Shown here: positions 1-9,969 of the stretch, in pieces | Layout of the letters: every line of letters begins with the position of its first letter | Numbering within the stretch: the first letter of the stretch is position 1 | DNA from: Pseudomonas sp. QTF5 | GTDB taxonomy: Bacteria; Pseudomonadota; Gammaproteobacteria; Pseudomonadales; Pseudomonadaceae | NCBI RefSeq assembly: GCF_000512695.2 | Contig: NZ_AZRW02000027.1 | Coordinates: 1 to 64,000 of the forward strand | DNA: 64,000 nt | Direction: 5' to 3' | Position numbers and translations under genes: made by a program | The notes under the pieces: generated by a model | The model's input: the letters and a program-made list of their open reading frames with translations, nothing else | The model's database searches: none | What the model was told of the DNA's origin: nothing

Positions 1-47
1 GCCATCATAGCGCCCTATTGAGGTGTCCAATTTCATTAGGCCAGATC

Positions 48-128
48 AGCTTGCTCGCGAAAGGGGTGTATCAGCCAACATCACTGTTGAATGTAATGGC
101 CCCTTCGCGAGCAAGCCCGCTCCCACAG
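48..128. repeat. REP-type inverted pair (left arm truncated)
   Basis: Two facing copies of the REP core (GCTTGCTCGCGAA and its complement) flank a ~50-base spacer just downstream of aatP. The right copy is complete (CGCGAGCAAGCCCGCTCCCACA); the left copy lacks its outer GTGGGAGCGG part. It lies 3' of a minus-strand operon, where such hairpins usually protect or end transcripts. Confidence 0.8.
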
Positions 129-147
129 TAGGGGAGCGGTGCCTTTC

Positions 148-882
148 TTAGTGCTGCAAAATTTTCGCGAGGAAGTGCTGTGTACGCTCGGCACGGGCGT
201 TGATGTCGCCGAAGAACTCTTCTTTCCTGCAGTCTTCGATGATCTTGCCCTGGTCCATGAAAATCACCCGGTCCGCTACTTTACGGGCGAAGCCCATTTC
301 GTGGGTCACGCACATCATGGTCATCCCTTCGTGGGCCAGTTGCACCATCACGTCGAGTACTTCGTTGACCATTTCCGGGTCAAGCGCCGAGGTTGGTTCG
401 TCGAACAGCATGACGATCGGATCCATCGCCAGCGCACGGGCAACCGCCACACGCTGTTGCTGACCGCCGGAGAGTTGGCCCGGGTGCTTTTTGGCGTGGG
501 CGGAGAGCCCGACGCGCTCAAGCAGTTGCAGGGCTTTTTTGCTGGCTTCATCCTTGCTGCGACCCAGCACCTTGACTTGCGCGATGGTCAGGTTATCCAT
601 GATGCTCAGGTGCGGGAACAGTTCGAAATGCTGGAACACCATGCCCACGCGCGAACGCAGTTTCGGCAGATTGGTCTTCGGGTCGGCGATGGACGTGCCA
701 TCGACGATCACGTCGCCTTTCTGGAACGGTTCCAGCGCGTTGACGCATTTGATCAGGGTGGATTTGCCGGAACCGGACGGCCCGCACACCACGATCACTT
801 CGCCTTTTTTGACCTCGGTGCTGCAATCCGTCAGTACCTGGAAGTCGCCATACCACTTGTTGACATTCTTGATAGAGATCAT
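148..882 (-). CDS. aatP: Acidic amino acid ABC transporter, ATP-binding protein
   Basis: This cytoplasmic ATPase would power uptake of glutamate/aspartate from the periplasm. The 244-residue protein has Walker [10 protein letters not shown] at residues 34-42, the LSGGQQQR signature near 137, Walker B ending [12 protein letters not shown], and the switch histidine in CVTHEMGFA, all as in the GlnQ/GltL family. Length is normal. It is the last gene of aatJ-aatQ-aatM-aatP and its start overlaps the aatM stop by four bases (ATGA), implying translational coupling. The symbol follows the Pseudomonas aat naming; gltL is the enteric equivalent. Exact substrate preference is inferred from the binding protein and the promoter sites. 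Confidence 0.93.
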   Translation of the reverse strand: MISIKNVNKWYGDFQVLTDCSTEVKKGEVIVVCGPSGSGKSTLIKCVNALEPFQKGDVIVDGTSIADPKTNLPKLRSRVGMVFQHFELFPHLSIMDNLTIAQVKVLGRSKDEASKKALQLLERVGLSAHAKKHPGQLSGGQQQRVAVARALAMDPIVMLFDEPTSALDPEMVNEVLDVMVQLAHEGMTMMCVTHEMGFARKVADRVIFMDQGKIIEDCRKEEFFGDINARAERTQHFLAKILQH

Positions 883-1550
883 ACGGCAAACCTTTTTTGC
901 AGACGCTTGACCAGCAGCGAGGCGGCAAAGCTGATTGTGAAGTACGTGAGACCTGCAAAGATCAGGAACTCATTGGAGCGGCCGATGATGTCGCCACTGG
1001 CGCGCGAGGCATTGAGGAAATCCACCAGACCCACCGCGTAAACCAGCGAGGTGTCCTGGAACAGGATGATGCTCTGTTGCAGCAGCAGCGGGGTCATCTT
1101 GCGAAACGCTTGCGGCAGGATGATCAGGCGCATCATCTGGCTATACGTCATGCCCATGGCCTGGGCTGCACTCATCTGGCCCTTGGGAATCGACTGCACG
1201 CCGGCGCGGACGATTTCGCAGAAGTACGCCGCTTCAAACATCATGAACGCCACGATGCACGAGGCGAACGCGCCGATCGGGGTGTCTTCGCCAGTGATCC
1301 AGCGCAGTACGAACGGCACCGCCAGGTAGAACCAGGTGATGACCAGCAGCAGCGGGATCGAGCGGAAGTAGTTGACGTAGGCGCCGGCAATGTTCGACAG
1401 CAGTTTGCTGTGGGACAGGCGCATCAGTGCCAGGATCGTACCGAGGATGATCCCGCCGACGACGCCCAGCGCCATCAGTTGTAGGGTCATGACCATGCCG
1501 TTCCACAAACCCGGCAGGGACGGGATGATGCCCGAGAAGTCGAATTCCAT
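879..1550 (-). CDS. aatM: Acidic amino acid ABC transporter, permease
   Basis: Inner-membrane permease of the HisMQ type (223 residues). It has an N-terminal helix near 15-40, further hydrophobic segments, and the EAA-type cytoplasmic loop ([19 protein letters not shown]) that contacts the ATPase. It pairs with aatQ to form the channel. Two ATG codons lie side by side at 1553 and 1550; I prefer 1550 because it sits six bases after the AGGGGG ribosome-binding sequence. The start overlaps the end of aatQ and the stop overlaps aatP, so the three are a coupled unit. GltK is the E. coli counterpart. Confidence 0.92.
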   Translation of the reverse strand: MEFDFSGIIPSLPGLWNGMVMTLQLMALGVVGGIILGTILALMRLSHSKLLSNIAGAYVNYFRSIPLLLVITWFYLAVPFVLRWITGEDTPIGAFASCIVAFMMFEAAYFCEIVRAGVQSIPKGQMSAAQAMGMTYSQMMRLIILPQAFRKMTPLLLQQSIILFQDTSLVYAVGLVDFLNASRASGDIIGRSNEFLIFAGLTYFTISFAASLLVKRLQKRFAV

Positions 1551-2296
1551 CATTTACCCCCTACGGAGATCAGGCCCGGTACGGCGACTTTCTTCTCGAC
1601 ACCGCGCATCAGCAGCATCAGGCCCATGTTCAGCGTGAAGTAGATCAGCGTTGCCAGGGTGAAGGCTTCGAACAGGTTGGCGGAGAACTCGGCGGTCTGT
1701 TTGGTCTGCGCGAGCAGCTCCATCAGGCCGATCAGCGATGCCACGGAGGAGTTCTTGAACACGTTCAGGAATTCCGAGGTAAGCGGCGGAATGATGATGC
1801 GGTAAGCCTGGGGCAGCAGCACGTTCCAGTAGATCTGCGGCAGCTTGAAACCCATGGCGCGGGCAGCGGATTCCTGGCCGCGGGGCAGCGCCTGGATACC
1901 GGTGCGCACTTGTTCGCAAACCCGAGCGGTGGTGAACAGACCCAGGCACACGACGACGCTGAGGAAGGCCGAGGTGGTCGGGTTGAGATCTTGCTTGTAC
2001 CACTCCTGGATGTCCGCAGGCAGCAGGTCGGGCACCAGGAAGTACCAGATGAACAGCTGAACCAGCAGCGGCACGTTACGGAAGAGTTCGACGTAGCAGG
2101 TCGCGATGCCCGATACGATGCGATTCGGCACCGTGCGCATGACGCCCAGAATCGAGCCCAGCAGCAGCGCGATGATCCAGGCTGCGACGGCAATGGCGAT
2201 GGTCCAGCCCAAACCGGAGAGGTACCAGTCGAAATAAATTTCGCTGCCCACGCCGGTGGACTTGAAGAACACGCCCCAGTCCCAGTTGTAATTCAT
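1550..2296 (-). CDS. aatQ: Acidic amino acid ABC transporter, permease
   Basis: Second HisMQ-type permease (248 residues). After a short periplasm-facing N-terminus it shows a hydrophobic segment near 28-55 and the EAA loop TGIQALPRGQESAARAMGFK, followed by LLPQAYRIIIPPLTSEF, which is typical of the family. It should form the translocation pore with AatM. A 193-base gap separates it from aatJ, whereas aatQ, aatM and aatP overlap one another; the hairpin in that gap probably lowers expression of this part relative to the binding protein. GltJ is the enteric equivalent. Confidence 0.92.
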   Translation of the reverse strand: MNYNWDWGVFFKSTGVGSEIYFDWYLSGLGWTIAIAVAAWIIALLLGSILGVMRTVPNRIVSGIATCYVELFRNVPLLVQLFIWYFLVPDLLPADIQEWYKQDLNPTTSAFLSVVVCLGLFTTARVCEQVRTGIQALPRGQESAARAMGFKLPQIYWNVLLPQAYRIIIPPLTSEFLNVFKNSSVASLIGLMELLAQTKQTAEFSANLFEAFTLATLIYFTLNMGLMLLMRGVEKKVAVPGLISVGGK

Positions 2297-2442
2297 TAGG
2301 GTCTCCCCTCGGATTCGTTCGATTTACAAATGCCCGCCTGGGGAAGCTCCGTTCCCGCCCAATCTTGATGATCAGGCACACACGAGCGGCTCGACAACCA
2401 CCGGTTCGAGTGTTTCCAGAAAAGCCAGCAGGGAGTGACAAA

Positions 2443-2473
2443 TCCCTGAAAGGGCGCAGGCCCTCTCAGGGGA
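2443..2473 (-). terminator. Intercistronic stem-loop between aatJ and aatQ
   Basis: TCCCTGAAAGGGC pairs with GCCCTCTCAGGGA around a GCAG loop, with one internal mismatch. It lies 17 bases past the aatJ stop on the minus strand and has no U-tract. It is more likely a partial attenuator or 3'-end stabiliser that favours the binding-protein message than a full terminator. Confidence 0.5.
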
Positions 2474-2489
2474 TAAGGTTAGTCAGAAA

Positions 2490-3404
2490 TCAGGACTTCT
2501 TTTCGTCAGCCGCTTTGTCGGTCGGATTGGCGATCAGGGTCTTGAGCTCTTCGCTCATCGGGAACATCAGGTTCAGGCCCTTTGGCGGGATTGGCTGCAT
2601 GAACCATTTTTCGTAGATCTTGTTGATCTCGCCCGAAGCGTAGGTCGCCTTGATGGCGTCATCCACAGCCTTCTTGAACGGCGCATCGCCTTTGCGAACC
2701 ATGCAACCGTAGACTTCAAAGGACTGTGGAGTGCCGGTCACGGCCCAGTCGGTCGGCTTCTTGGCCTTGGCCATTTCACCGGCCAGCAAGGCGTCGTCCA
2801 TCATGAAAGCCACTGCGCGGCCGGTTTCCAGCATCTGGAAGGACTCGCCATGGTCTTTGGCGGAGATCACGTTCATGCCCATCTGCTTGTCGGCGTTCAT
2901 CGACTTGAGGATGCGCTCGGACGTGGTGCCGGCGGTGGTCACGACGTTCTTGCCTTTGAGGTCGGCGAAATCTTTGTAGGGCGAGTCTTTCTTGGCCAGC
3001 AGTTTGGTGCCGATTTCGAAGATGCCGACGGAGAAGTCAACTTGTTGCTGACGTTCGACGTTGTTGGTGGTGGAGCCGCACTCGAGGTCCACGGTGCCGT
3101 TCTGCACCAGCGGGATACGGGTTTGCGAGGTGACCAGGTTGTATTTGACCTGGAGGTTGGGCAGGTCCAGTTCTTTTTTCAGGGCTTCGACGACTTTCAG
3201 CTGGATGTCGTGGGAGTAGCCAACCGGTTTGCCGGAAGCGTCCGCGATGTAGGAAAACGGAATGGAAGCGTCACGATGCCCGAGGGTGATGGTGCCGGAC
3301 TCTTTGATCTTCTTCAGTGTGCCGGTGAGTTCGGCAGCGAAAACTGGAGTGCTAATCAGAGCGGCAGCAATGGCTGCGCCCAGGATATGGGGAACGATGC
3401 GCAT
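2490..3404 (-). CDS. aatJ: Periplasmic glutamate/aspartate-binding protein
   Basis: Solute-binding protein (SBP_bac_3 family) that captures acidic amino acids for AatQMP. The start at 3404 is set by GAGGAAA eight bases upstream and by the signal peptide it creates (MRIVPHILGAAIAA...PVFA, cleavage near residue 22). The 304-residue protein shows the family landmarks GTITLGHRDASIPFSY, the DLECGSTTNN ligand loop and the GTTSERIL segment, close to E. coli GltI in length and order. It opens the aat operon behind a sigma54-type promoter and two AauR-like palindromes. Substrate assignment is by similarity; glutamine or asparagine could also be bound. Confidence 0.93.
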   Translation of the reverse strand: MRIVPHILGAAIAAALISTPVFAAELTGTLKKIKESGTITLGHRDASIPFSYIADASGKPVGYSHDIQLKVVEALKKELDLPNLQVKYNLVTSQTRIPLVQNGTVDLECGSTTNNVERQQQVDFSVGIFEIGTKLLAKKDSPYKDFADLKGKNVVTTAGTTSERILKSMNADKQMGMNVISAKDHGESFQMLETGRAVAFMMDDALLAGEMAKAKKPTDWAVTGTPQSFEVYGCMVRKGDAPFKKAVDDAIKATYASGEINKIYEKWFMQPIPPKGLNLMFPMSEELKTLIANPTDKAADEKKS

Positions 3405-3519
3405 CAAATTTTCCTCGACATTGTTTTTTTTATGGAGCCAGTTCATCGGCCTTTTGGTGCTTCGAATGCCTGACGGCTCCTGAAGTGTTGGCGCAACAGG
3501 CATTCGTTCAAGAGTGTAG

Positions 3520-3535
3520 AGCATGACTCGTGCCA
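3520..3535 (-). promoter_or_regulatory. Sigma54 (-24/-12) promoter of aatJ
   Basis: Read on the minus strand, TGGCACG-AGTC-ATGCT gives the invariant GG-N10-GC spacing of RpoN promoters and matches the consensus TGGCACG-N4-TTGCW at all but one conserved base. Transcription would begin about ten bases downstream, leaving a leader of roughly 100 bases before the aatJ ATG. This agrees with known control of acidic amino acid uptake by an RpoN-dependent two-component regulator. Confidence 0.75.
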
Positions 3536-3612
3536 GGCCAGGCGGTATAGATCAAATTGTTGATTTATAAGGATATTAAATATTTATGGCGTGATTTTTC
3601 ACGATCAGTAAA

Positions 3613-3657
3613 TCCGGTTATCCGAATCGACCGACAAGTCGTGTTCGGAAAACCGAA
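3613..3657 (-). promoter_or_regulatory. AauR/AatR-type activator sites upstream of aatJ
   Basis: TTCGG-AAAA-CCGAA at 3644-3657 is an exact match to the TTCGG-N4-CCGAA palindrome I recall for AauR of P. putida. A second copy, TCCGG-TTAT-CCGAA at 3613-3626, differs at one base. The two are 31 bases apart (three helical turns) and lie about 80-130 bases upstream of the sigma54 promoter, where an RpoN activator is expected to bind. Confidence 0.7.
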
Positions 3658-3688
3658 TGCAATTCCATGACTTGCACGTACCGTACCC

Positions 3689-3778
3689 TGTGGGAGCGGG
3701 TTTGCTCGCGAAAGCGGTCTATCAGCCGACGGATAGGTTGAATGTTAGTCAGTCTTCGCGAGCAAGCCCGCTCCCACA
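3689..3778. repeat. REP-type inverted pair
   Basis: Facing REP copies (TGTGGGAGCGGG..TTGCTCGCGAA and its complement) around a 40-base spacer, between the divergent end of the aat control region and the glpD terminator. The left arm carries a T in place of C in GGGCTTG. Confidence 0.88.
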
Positions 3779-3805
3779 GTTGATCAATGGTGTTCTCTAG
3801 AATGC

Positions 3806-3839
3806 AAAAAGCCCCTGAATCTTTCGATTCAGGGGCTTT
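3806..3839 (-). terminator. Rho-independent terminator of glpD
   Basis: Perfect 14-base stem (AAAGCCCCTGAATC / GATTCAGGGGCTTT) with a TTTC loop, 20 bases past the glpD stop, followed on the minus strand by a T-run (TTTTTGCATT). Confidence 0.85.
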
Positions 3840-3858
3840 GGTTCAACCGGATTCTCGA

Positions 3859-5397
3859 TCAGGCCGCTTCGATCTTGCTGCGGTTCTGTTCGACCTTGTT
3901 CAGGTAATCCTTGAGCTTTTGCTGTTCCGCCGGGGTGGTGAACAGCCCAAGCTTTGTGCGGCGCCACAGAATGTCGTGGGCGGTGGTCGCCCACTCTTCG
4001 CTGCACAGATAATCGACTTCGCGGGTGTAGAGACCACCGCCGATGTGTTCGCCCAGGTCACTGAGGTTTTGCACGCCTTCGAGCATGCGCCAGGTGCGGC
4101 TGCCGTAAGTGGTGGCCCAGCGTCGGGCTATTTCGGTGGGTACCCAGTCGAACTGGTCGCGGATCCGCGAGCTCAAGGCCTGCGGGGTGGTCATGTCTTC
4201 ACCGCCGGGCAGGGTGGCGCTGGCGGTCCAGCTTGGCTTGATGTGCGTGAAGTACGGGGCCAGTTGCGCCAGCGCCGACTCGGCCAGTTTGCGGTAAGTC
4301 GTCAGCTTGCCGCCGAACACCGACAGCAGCGGCGCTTCTTCGCCACTGCCCGACAACGCCAATGTGTAATCGCGGGTGACGGCCGATGGATTGTCGGATT
4401 CGTCGTTGCACAGCGGACGAACGCCGGAATAGCTGTGCAGGATGTCGTCGCGGCTGACTTGCTTCTTGAAGTGGGCGTTGACCACTTTGAGCAGGTAATC
4501 GGTTTCGCCTTCGGTGATCGCAACTGCAGCCGGGTCGCCGGTGTACTCGCGGTCGGTGGTGCCGATCAGGGTGAAGTGGTTCAGGTACGGGATGGTGAAG
4601 ACGATGCGCTGATCTTCGTTTTGCAGAATGTGCGCATGTTCGCCTTCATACAGCTTTGGCACGATCAAGTGGCTGCCCTGGATCAAACGGATGCCGTACG
4701 GCGACTCCATCTTCAGGTCGTCGCGGATGAACTTGGCGACCCACGGGCCGGCTGCATTCACCAGCGCTTTGGCGCGGATCGAAAACAGGCTGCCATCGAC
4801 GCGTTCCAGGTGCAGGTGCCACAGGCCCTTGGTGCGACGGGCACTGACGCACCGGGTTTGGGTATGGACGTGAGCGCCTTTCTCGCGGGCGGCCATGGCG
4901 TTCAGTACGACCAGGCGGGCGTCGTCGACCCAGCAATCGGAGTATTCGAAGCCTTTGGTGATTTCGCTTTTCAGTGCGCTGTCCGGACCAAACTTCAGGC
5001 TTTTCGAGCCTTCGAGTTTTTCTCGTTTGCCGAGGTGGTCATAAAGGAACAGGCCGGCGCGGATCATCCAGGCCGGACGCAGGTGCGGGCGGTGCGGCAG
5101 CACGAAGCGCATCTGTTTGACGATGTGCGGCGCCTTGGCCAGCAGCACTTCGCGCTCGGCGAGGGCTTCGCGCACCAGGCGGAATTCGTAATGTTCGAGG
5201 TAGCGCAGGCCGCCGTGGATCAGCTTGCTGCTGGCGGAGGAGGTATGGCTGGCCAGGTCATCTTTTTCGCAAAGGAACACCGAAAGACCGCGACCGGCGG
5301 CATCCGCTGCGATCCCCACGCCATTGATCCCACCACCGATGACGGCGATATCGTAAACCTCGGCGAGAGGGGGCGTAGGCAAGGTAGAAGTGGGCAT
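3859..5397 (-). CDS. glpD: Aerobic glycerol-3-phosphate dehydrogenase
   Basis: FAD-dependent, membrane-associated enzyme that oxidises sn-glycerol 3-phosphate to dihydroxyacetone phosphate and passes electrons to quinone. The 512-residue protein has the dinucleotide-binding motif IGGGINGVGIA near residues 20-30, the CEKDDLASHTSSASSKLIHGGLRYLE block that contacts FAD and substrate, and the C-terminal GlpD cap domain. An in-frame ATG exists at 5442, but 5397 is preferred: it has GAGG seven bases upstream and gives the usual Pseudomonas N-terminus. It is the last gene of glpF-glpK-glpR-glpD, 329 bases after glpR, with its own operator-like palindrome, so it probably has a separate GlpR-controlled promoter. 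Confidence 0.96.
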   Translation of the reverse strand: MPTSTLPTPPLAEVYDIAVIGGGINGVGIAADAAGRGLSVFLCEKDDLASHTSSASSKLIHGGLRYLEHYEFRLVREALAEREVLLAKAPHIVKQMRFVLPHRPHLRPAWMIRAGLFLYDHLGKREKLEGSKSLKFGPDSALKSEITKGFEYSDCWVDDARLVVLNAMAAREKGAHVHTQTRCVSARRTKGLWHLHLERVDGSLFSIRAKALVNAAGPWVAKFIRDDLKMESPYGIRLIQGSHLIVPKLYEGEHAHILQNEDQRIVFTIPYLNHFTLIGTTDREYTGDPAAVAITEGETDYLLKVVNAHFKKQVSRDDILHSYSGVRPLCNDESDNPSAVTRDYTLALSGSGEEAPLLSVFGGKLTTYRKLAESALAQLAPYFTHIKPSWTASATLPGGEDMTTPQALSSRIRDQFDWVPTEIARRWATTYGSRTWRMLEGVQNLSDLGEHIGGGLYTREVDYLCSEEWATTAHDILWRRTKLGLFTTPAEQQKLKDYLNKVEQNRSKIEAA

Positions 5398-5436
5398 CGT
5401 CTGGCCTCGGGCTTTTGAATTTCTATATTTGAATTC

Positions 5437-5450
5437 GAACATTAATGTTC
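5437..5450 (-). promoter_or_regulatory. Probable GlpR operator upstream of glpD
   Basis: Perfect 14-base palindrome GAACATTAATGTTC, extended to TTCGAACATTAATGTTC; on the minus strand it contains ATGTTCG, the half-site of the enteric GlpR operator. It lies 40-53 bases upstream of the glpD start. Assignment to GlpR is by similarity and by position next to glpR. Confidence 0.55.
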
Positions 5451-5568
5451 ATTTGCGAAAATATTAGCCCATAAAGACGCCCGCAGCCAGTCAACTTCGA
5501 TTGAAAATACTGATCGAAGGGCGGTTAAAGGAAAATTTACGAACATTGAATGAGCGTGGGAGTGCTTT

Positions 5569-5700
5569 TGTGGCGAGGGAGCTTGCTCCCGCTGGGCTGC
5601 GAAGCAGCCCTAAAACCGGTGAACGCGGTTTTTCAGGAAGAACAAATTGTCTGATTTGCGTCTGCTGCGCAGCCCAGCGGGAGCAAACTCCCTCGCCACA
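5569..5700. repeat. Second-family palindromic repeat (GTGGCGAGGGAGCTTGCTCCC type)
   Basis: Long imperfect inverted repeat: TGTGGCGAGGGAGCTTGCTCCCGCTGGGCTGCG on the left and its complement, with a few changes, on the right. Related copies lie at 31521-31650 and 50909-51052. It differs from the GGGAGCGGGCTTGCTCGCGAA REP family but shares the GCTTGCTC core. It fills most of the glpR-glpD gap. Confidence 0.85.
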
Positions 5701-5726
5701 AGGGAGCGCGCTGTTTTCGCGGGGGG

Positions 5727-6482
5727 TTAAACCACTTCCAACCGAATCTTGTGCTGGCTCAACAACTGCGCCAAGGCCGGCGAGGGCTGCTGATCGGTGA
5801 CCAGGCAATTGATCAGGCTGATCGGCCCCAGACGAATCATGGCATTGCGCCCGAATTTGCTGGAGTCAGCCGCCAGAATCACCTGCCGGGCATTGGCGAT
5901 AATCGCTTGGGACACCCGCACTTCCTGATAATCGAAGTCCAGCAAGCTACCGTCTTCATCGATGCCGCTAATGCCGACCAACGCGAAGTCGACCTTGAAC
6001 TGGTTAATGAAGTCGACGCTGGCCTGACCGACCACGCCCCCGTCACGCCGTACGTTGCCACCGGTCAGCAGCACGTCGAAGTCGTCCTTGGCGCTGAGCA
6101 TCGAGGCCACATGCAGGTTGTTGGTAATGATCTTCAGGTGGTTGTGGTTGAGCAACGCCCGAGCGATGGATTCGGTGGTGGTGCCGATATTGATGAACAG
6201 CGAGGCGTGATCGGGAATTTGAGCGGCAATGGCTTCGCCGATGCGCTGCTTTTCATCGCGCATCTGATCGGCGCGCATGGCGTAGGCGGTATTTTCGACG
6301 CTGGAGTCGTAGGCTGCGCCGCCGTGGTAGCGACGCAGCAGATTCACTTCCGCCAGTTGATTGATATCGCGGCGGATGGTTTGCGGTGTAACGACGAACA
6401 GCTGAGCCATTTCTTCGATGCTGACATAGCCGCGTTCGCGGACAAGTTCGAGGATTTGCTGCTGACGGGGAGGCAGATTCAT
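5727..6482 (-). CDS. glpR: Glycerol-3-phosphate regulon repressor, DeoR family
   Basis: DeoR-type repressor of 251 residues that should release the glp genes on binding glycerol 3-phosphate. The N-terminal helix-turn-helix ([34 protein letters not shown], residues 8-45) is followed by the sugar-phosphate sensor domain with [15 protein letters not shown] and [15 protein letters not shown]. It sits between glpK and glpD on the same strand, 95 bases after glpK. The ATG has AGGAAG directly upstream. Operator-like sequences near glpD support autoregulated control of the locus. Confidence 0.93.
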   Translation of the reverse strand: MNLPPRQQQILELVRERGYVSIEEMAQLFVVTPQTIRRDINQLAEVNLLRRYHGGAAYDSSVENTAYAMRADQMRDEKQRIGEAIAAQIPDHASLFINIGTTTESIARALLNHNHLKIITNNLHVASMLSAKDDFDVLLTGGNVRRDGGVVGQASVDFINQFKVDFALVGISGIDEDGSLLDFDYQEVRVSQAIIANARQVILAADSSKFGRNAMIRLGPISLINCLVTDQQPSPALAQLLSQHKIRLEVV

Positions 6483-6577
6483 GGGGCTTCCTTTGGGCTG
6501 CCATGCAAAATTTGCCCATGATGCCGCAGGAATCCGCTCCCTACCAGTTACAACCAGATACGAGTCCGGTCCTCGGC

Positions 6578-8104
<1,527 letters not shown>

Positions 8105-8159
8105 TTAGGAAGTGAGGTCAGGCGTGGGACCAAATGGGCAGGATCGCGCGCCAACGGTT

Positions 8160-9011
8160 TCAAGACGTTCTTGGTTTGCCGTCAATGGCCGGTGCTGCAT
8201 CCTTTGTAGCAGGTATGGCGCTGGGCAGATGACGGGCAATCAGCCCGCGATAAGCTGCAGCACCGAGGCAGGCACCGACAATCGGTGCAAAAATCGGGAT
8301 CAGGAAGTACGGGATATCGCGCCCGCCAGTGAAGGAAATTTCACCCCAACCGGTGAAAAAAGTCATCAGTTTAGGACCGAAGTCGCGGGCCGGGTTCATC
8401 GCGAAACCGGTCAGCGGGCCCATCGAGCTGCCAATCACGGCAATCAGCAGGCCGATCAGCAGCGGCGCCAGCGGCCCTTTGGGCAGACCATTGTTGTCGT
8501 CGGTCAGCGACATGATCACGCCCATCAGGATGGCGGTGATGATCACTTCAACCAAAAAGGCCTGGGCTGTGGTCAGGGCAGGGTTTGGGAAGGTGGAGAA
8601 CACCGAAGCCAATTCAAGGCTGGCCTCGGTGCCACGAACCATTTGGTGAGTTTGTTCGAAATCGAAGAAAAGGTTGCTGTACAGCGTGTAAACCAACAAG
8701 GCCCCGCAGAAGGCGCCAGCCACCTGGGAGAAGATATAGAAAGGCAGTTTGCGCTTTTCGAAGTCAGCGAAAATGCTTAGCGCGATACTCACGGCAGGAT
8801 TGAGGTGCGCGCCGGAAACGCCGGCGGTGAGATAGATCGCCATGCTGACGCCCACCCCCCAGATGATGCTGATTTCCCATAGGCCGAAGCTGGCACCCGC
8901 CACCTTGAGCGCGGCAACGCAGCCGGTACCGAAAAAAATCAGCAGTGCAGTACCCAGAAACTCGGCCATGCATTGGCTCGAGAGCGACGGTTGTTGTAAA
9001 GCAGTTGTCAT
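8160..9011 (-). CDS. glpF: Glycerol uptake facilitator (aquaglyceroporin)
   Basis: MIP-family inner-membrane channel for glycerol. The chosen start at 9011 has AGAGG six bases upstream and gives 283 residues, near the family norm; the frame stays open further upstream but without a ribosome-binding site. The two pore motifs are present: HLNPAVS near residue 70 and MNPARDFGPK near 206, the latter with the aspartate typical of glycerol facilitators. Six transmembrane segments are evident. It is the first gene of glpFKRD; the gap to ybaK holds its promoter. Confidence 0.95.
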   Translation of the reverse strand: MTTALQQPSLSSQCMAEFLGTALLIFFGTGCVAALKVAGASFGLWEISIIWGVGVSMAIYLTAGVSGAHLNPAVSIALSIFADFEKRKLPFYIFSQVAGAFCGALLVYTLYSNLFFDFEQTHQMVRGTEASLELASVFSTFPNPALTTAQAFLVEVIITAILMGVIMSLTDDNNGLPKGPLAPLLIGLLIAVIGSSMGPLTGFAMNPARDFGPKLMTFFTGWGEISFTGGRDIPYFLIPIFAPIVGACLGAAAYRGLIARHLPSAIPATKDAAPAIDGKPRTS

Positions 9012-9382
9012 TGAAAACCTCTTTTTTGTTGTTGTCTGGCGCTTATTCATCAAAGTCAAAGCGCGATTTTCACCAAGGCAAGAATCCCCATCCTGTGCTC
9101 GGCTTACTGCTGGGTGCTGCGGTGAGACATTCGTACAGTATTCAGATTCGAAAAAATATAGACAAGAAACGCTGCTGTCAAAGGTCGAAAGTGAACTGTC
9201 GGTCACATTTCAACTATGAGTCACGTGAATGACCACATCGTTCATCAGGCCGACCGACCGTGGACGAACGGCAGAGGGGGCCGGCCAAGCCTTTGAAATG
9301 GCGCCGCAATCGAGCCCTTTATCGATCAATGACCTAGAATCCTGCGCAGTATTTTTCTTCTGCCGCCAAGCTTGGAGCTGCT
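9012..9382. other. Intergenic region with divergent glpF and ybaK promoters
   Basis: This 371-base stretch encodes nothing I can support. It must hold the divergent glpF and ybaK promoters. Around 9128-9153 there are two ATTCG-containing blocks (ACATTCGTAC and CAGATTCGAAAA) that could be part of a GlpR operator, but no clean palindrome is visible. Confidence 0.5.
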
Positions 9383-9853
9383 ATGACCCCCGCATTGGAT
9401 TTGTTGAAAAAAGTTCGTGCCGAACATCGCGTGCACAGTTACGAACATGATCCGAAGGCAGCGTCCTATGGTCTGGAGGCCGCGGAAAAACTGGGATTGG
9501 ACCCGGCTCAGGTGTTCAAGACATTGCTGGCGGCCAGCGAAAAGGGGGAATTGTTGGTGGCGGTGGTGCCGGTCGTCGGAAGTCTGGACTTGAAGGCGCT
9601 GGCGCATGCCGCTGGCGTGAAAAAAGTCGAAATGGCTGATCCTGCCGCCGCGCAACGTTCGACGGGGTATCTGTTAGGTGGCATCAGTCCGCTCGGGCAG
9701 AAGAAGCGCCTGCGTACCTTTATTGACAGTTCAGCTCAGCCTTTTTCCAGCATCTTCGTCAGCGCCGGACGGCGTGGTCTGGAAGTTGAACTGGCGCCCG
9801 CCGTGTTGGCCGAGCACACCCAAGCGAAGTTCGCCGATATCGGTCGCGCCTGA
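9383..9853 (+). CDS. ybaK: YbaK-type aminoacyl-tRNA deacylase
   Basis: Member of the YbaK/EbsC family (156 residues), stand-alone editing domains that hydrolyse mischarged Cys-tRNA(Pro). The family order is visible: [26 protein letters not shown], then [27 protein letters not shown] with the catalytic-site lysine, and the [12 protein letters not shown] loop. The ATG follows GGAG nine bases upstream. It is monocistronic, divergent from glpF, and 116 bases before the PhzF-family gene. Family membership is firm; exact tRNA specificity is inferred. Confidence 0.92.
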   Translation: MTPALDLLKKVRAEHRVHSYEHDPKAASYGLEAAEKLGLDPAQVFKTLLAASEKGELLVAVVPVVGSLDLKALAHAAGVKKVEMADPAAAQRSTGYLLGGISPLGQKKRLRTFIDSSAQPFSSIFVSAGRRGLEVELAPAVLAEHTQAKFADIGRA

Positions 9854-9969
9854 GCAGAAGGCCTCGGGCGTTTAGACCGGCGCTGTATTGTGAAAAATGA
9901 TTCGTTCTGTCACTGGTGAAGGGCTCTTCATGGCTTCATGCTCGTGACCTTAAAAAAGGGAGAAGTGCC

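Noticed and set aside
3787-5418. Long plus-strand open frame opposite glpD (543 codons)
   Set aside because: It is the reverse-complement shadow of glpD, a result of GC-rich codon bias; no ribosome site and no protein character.
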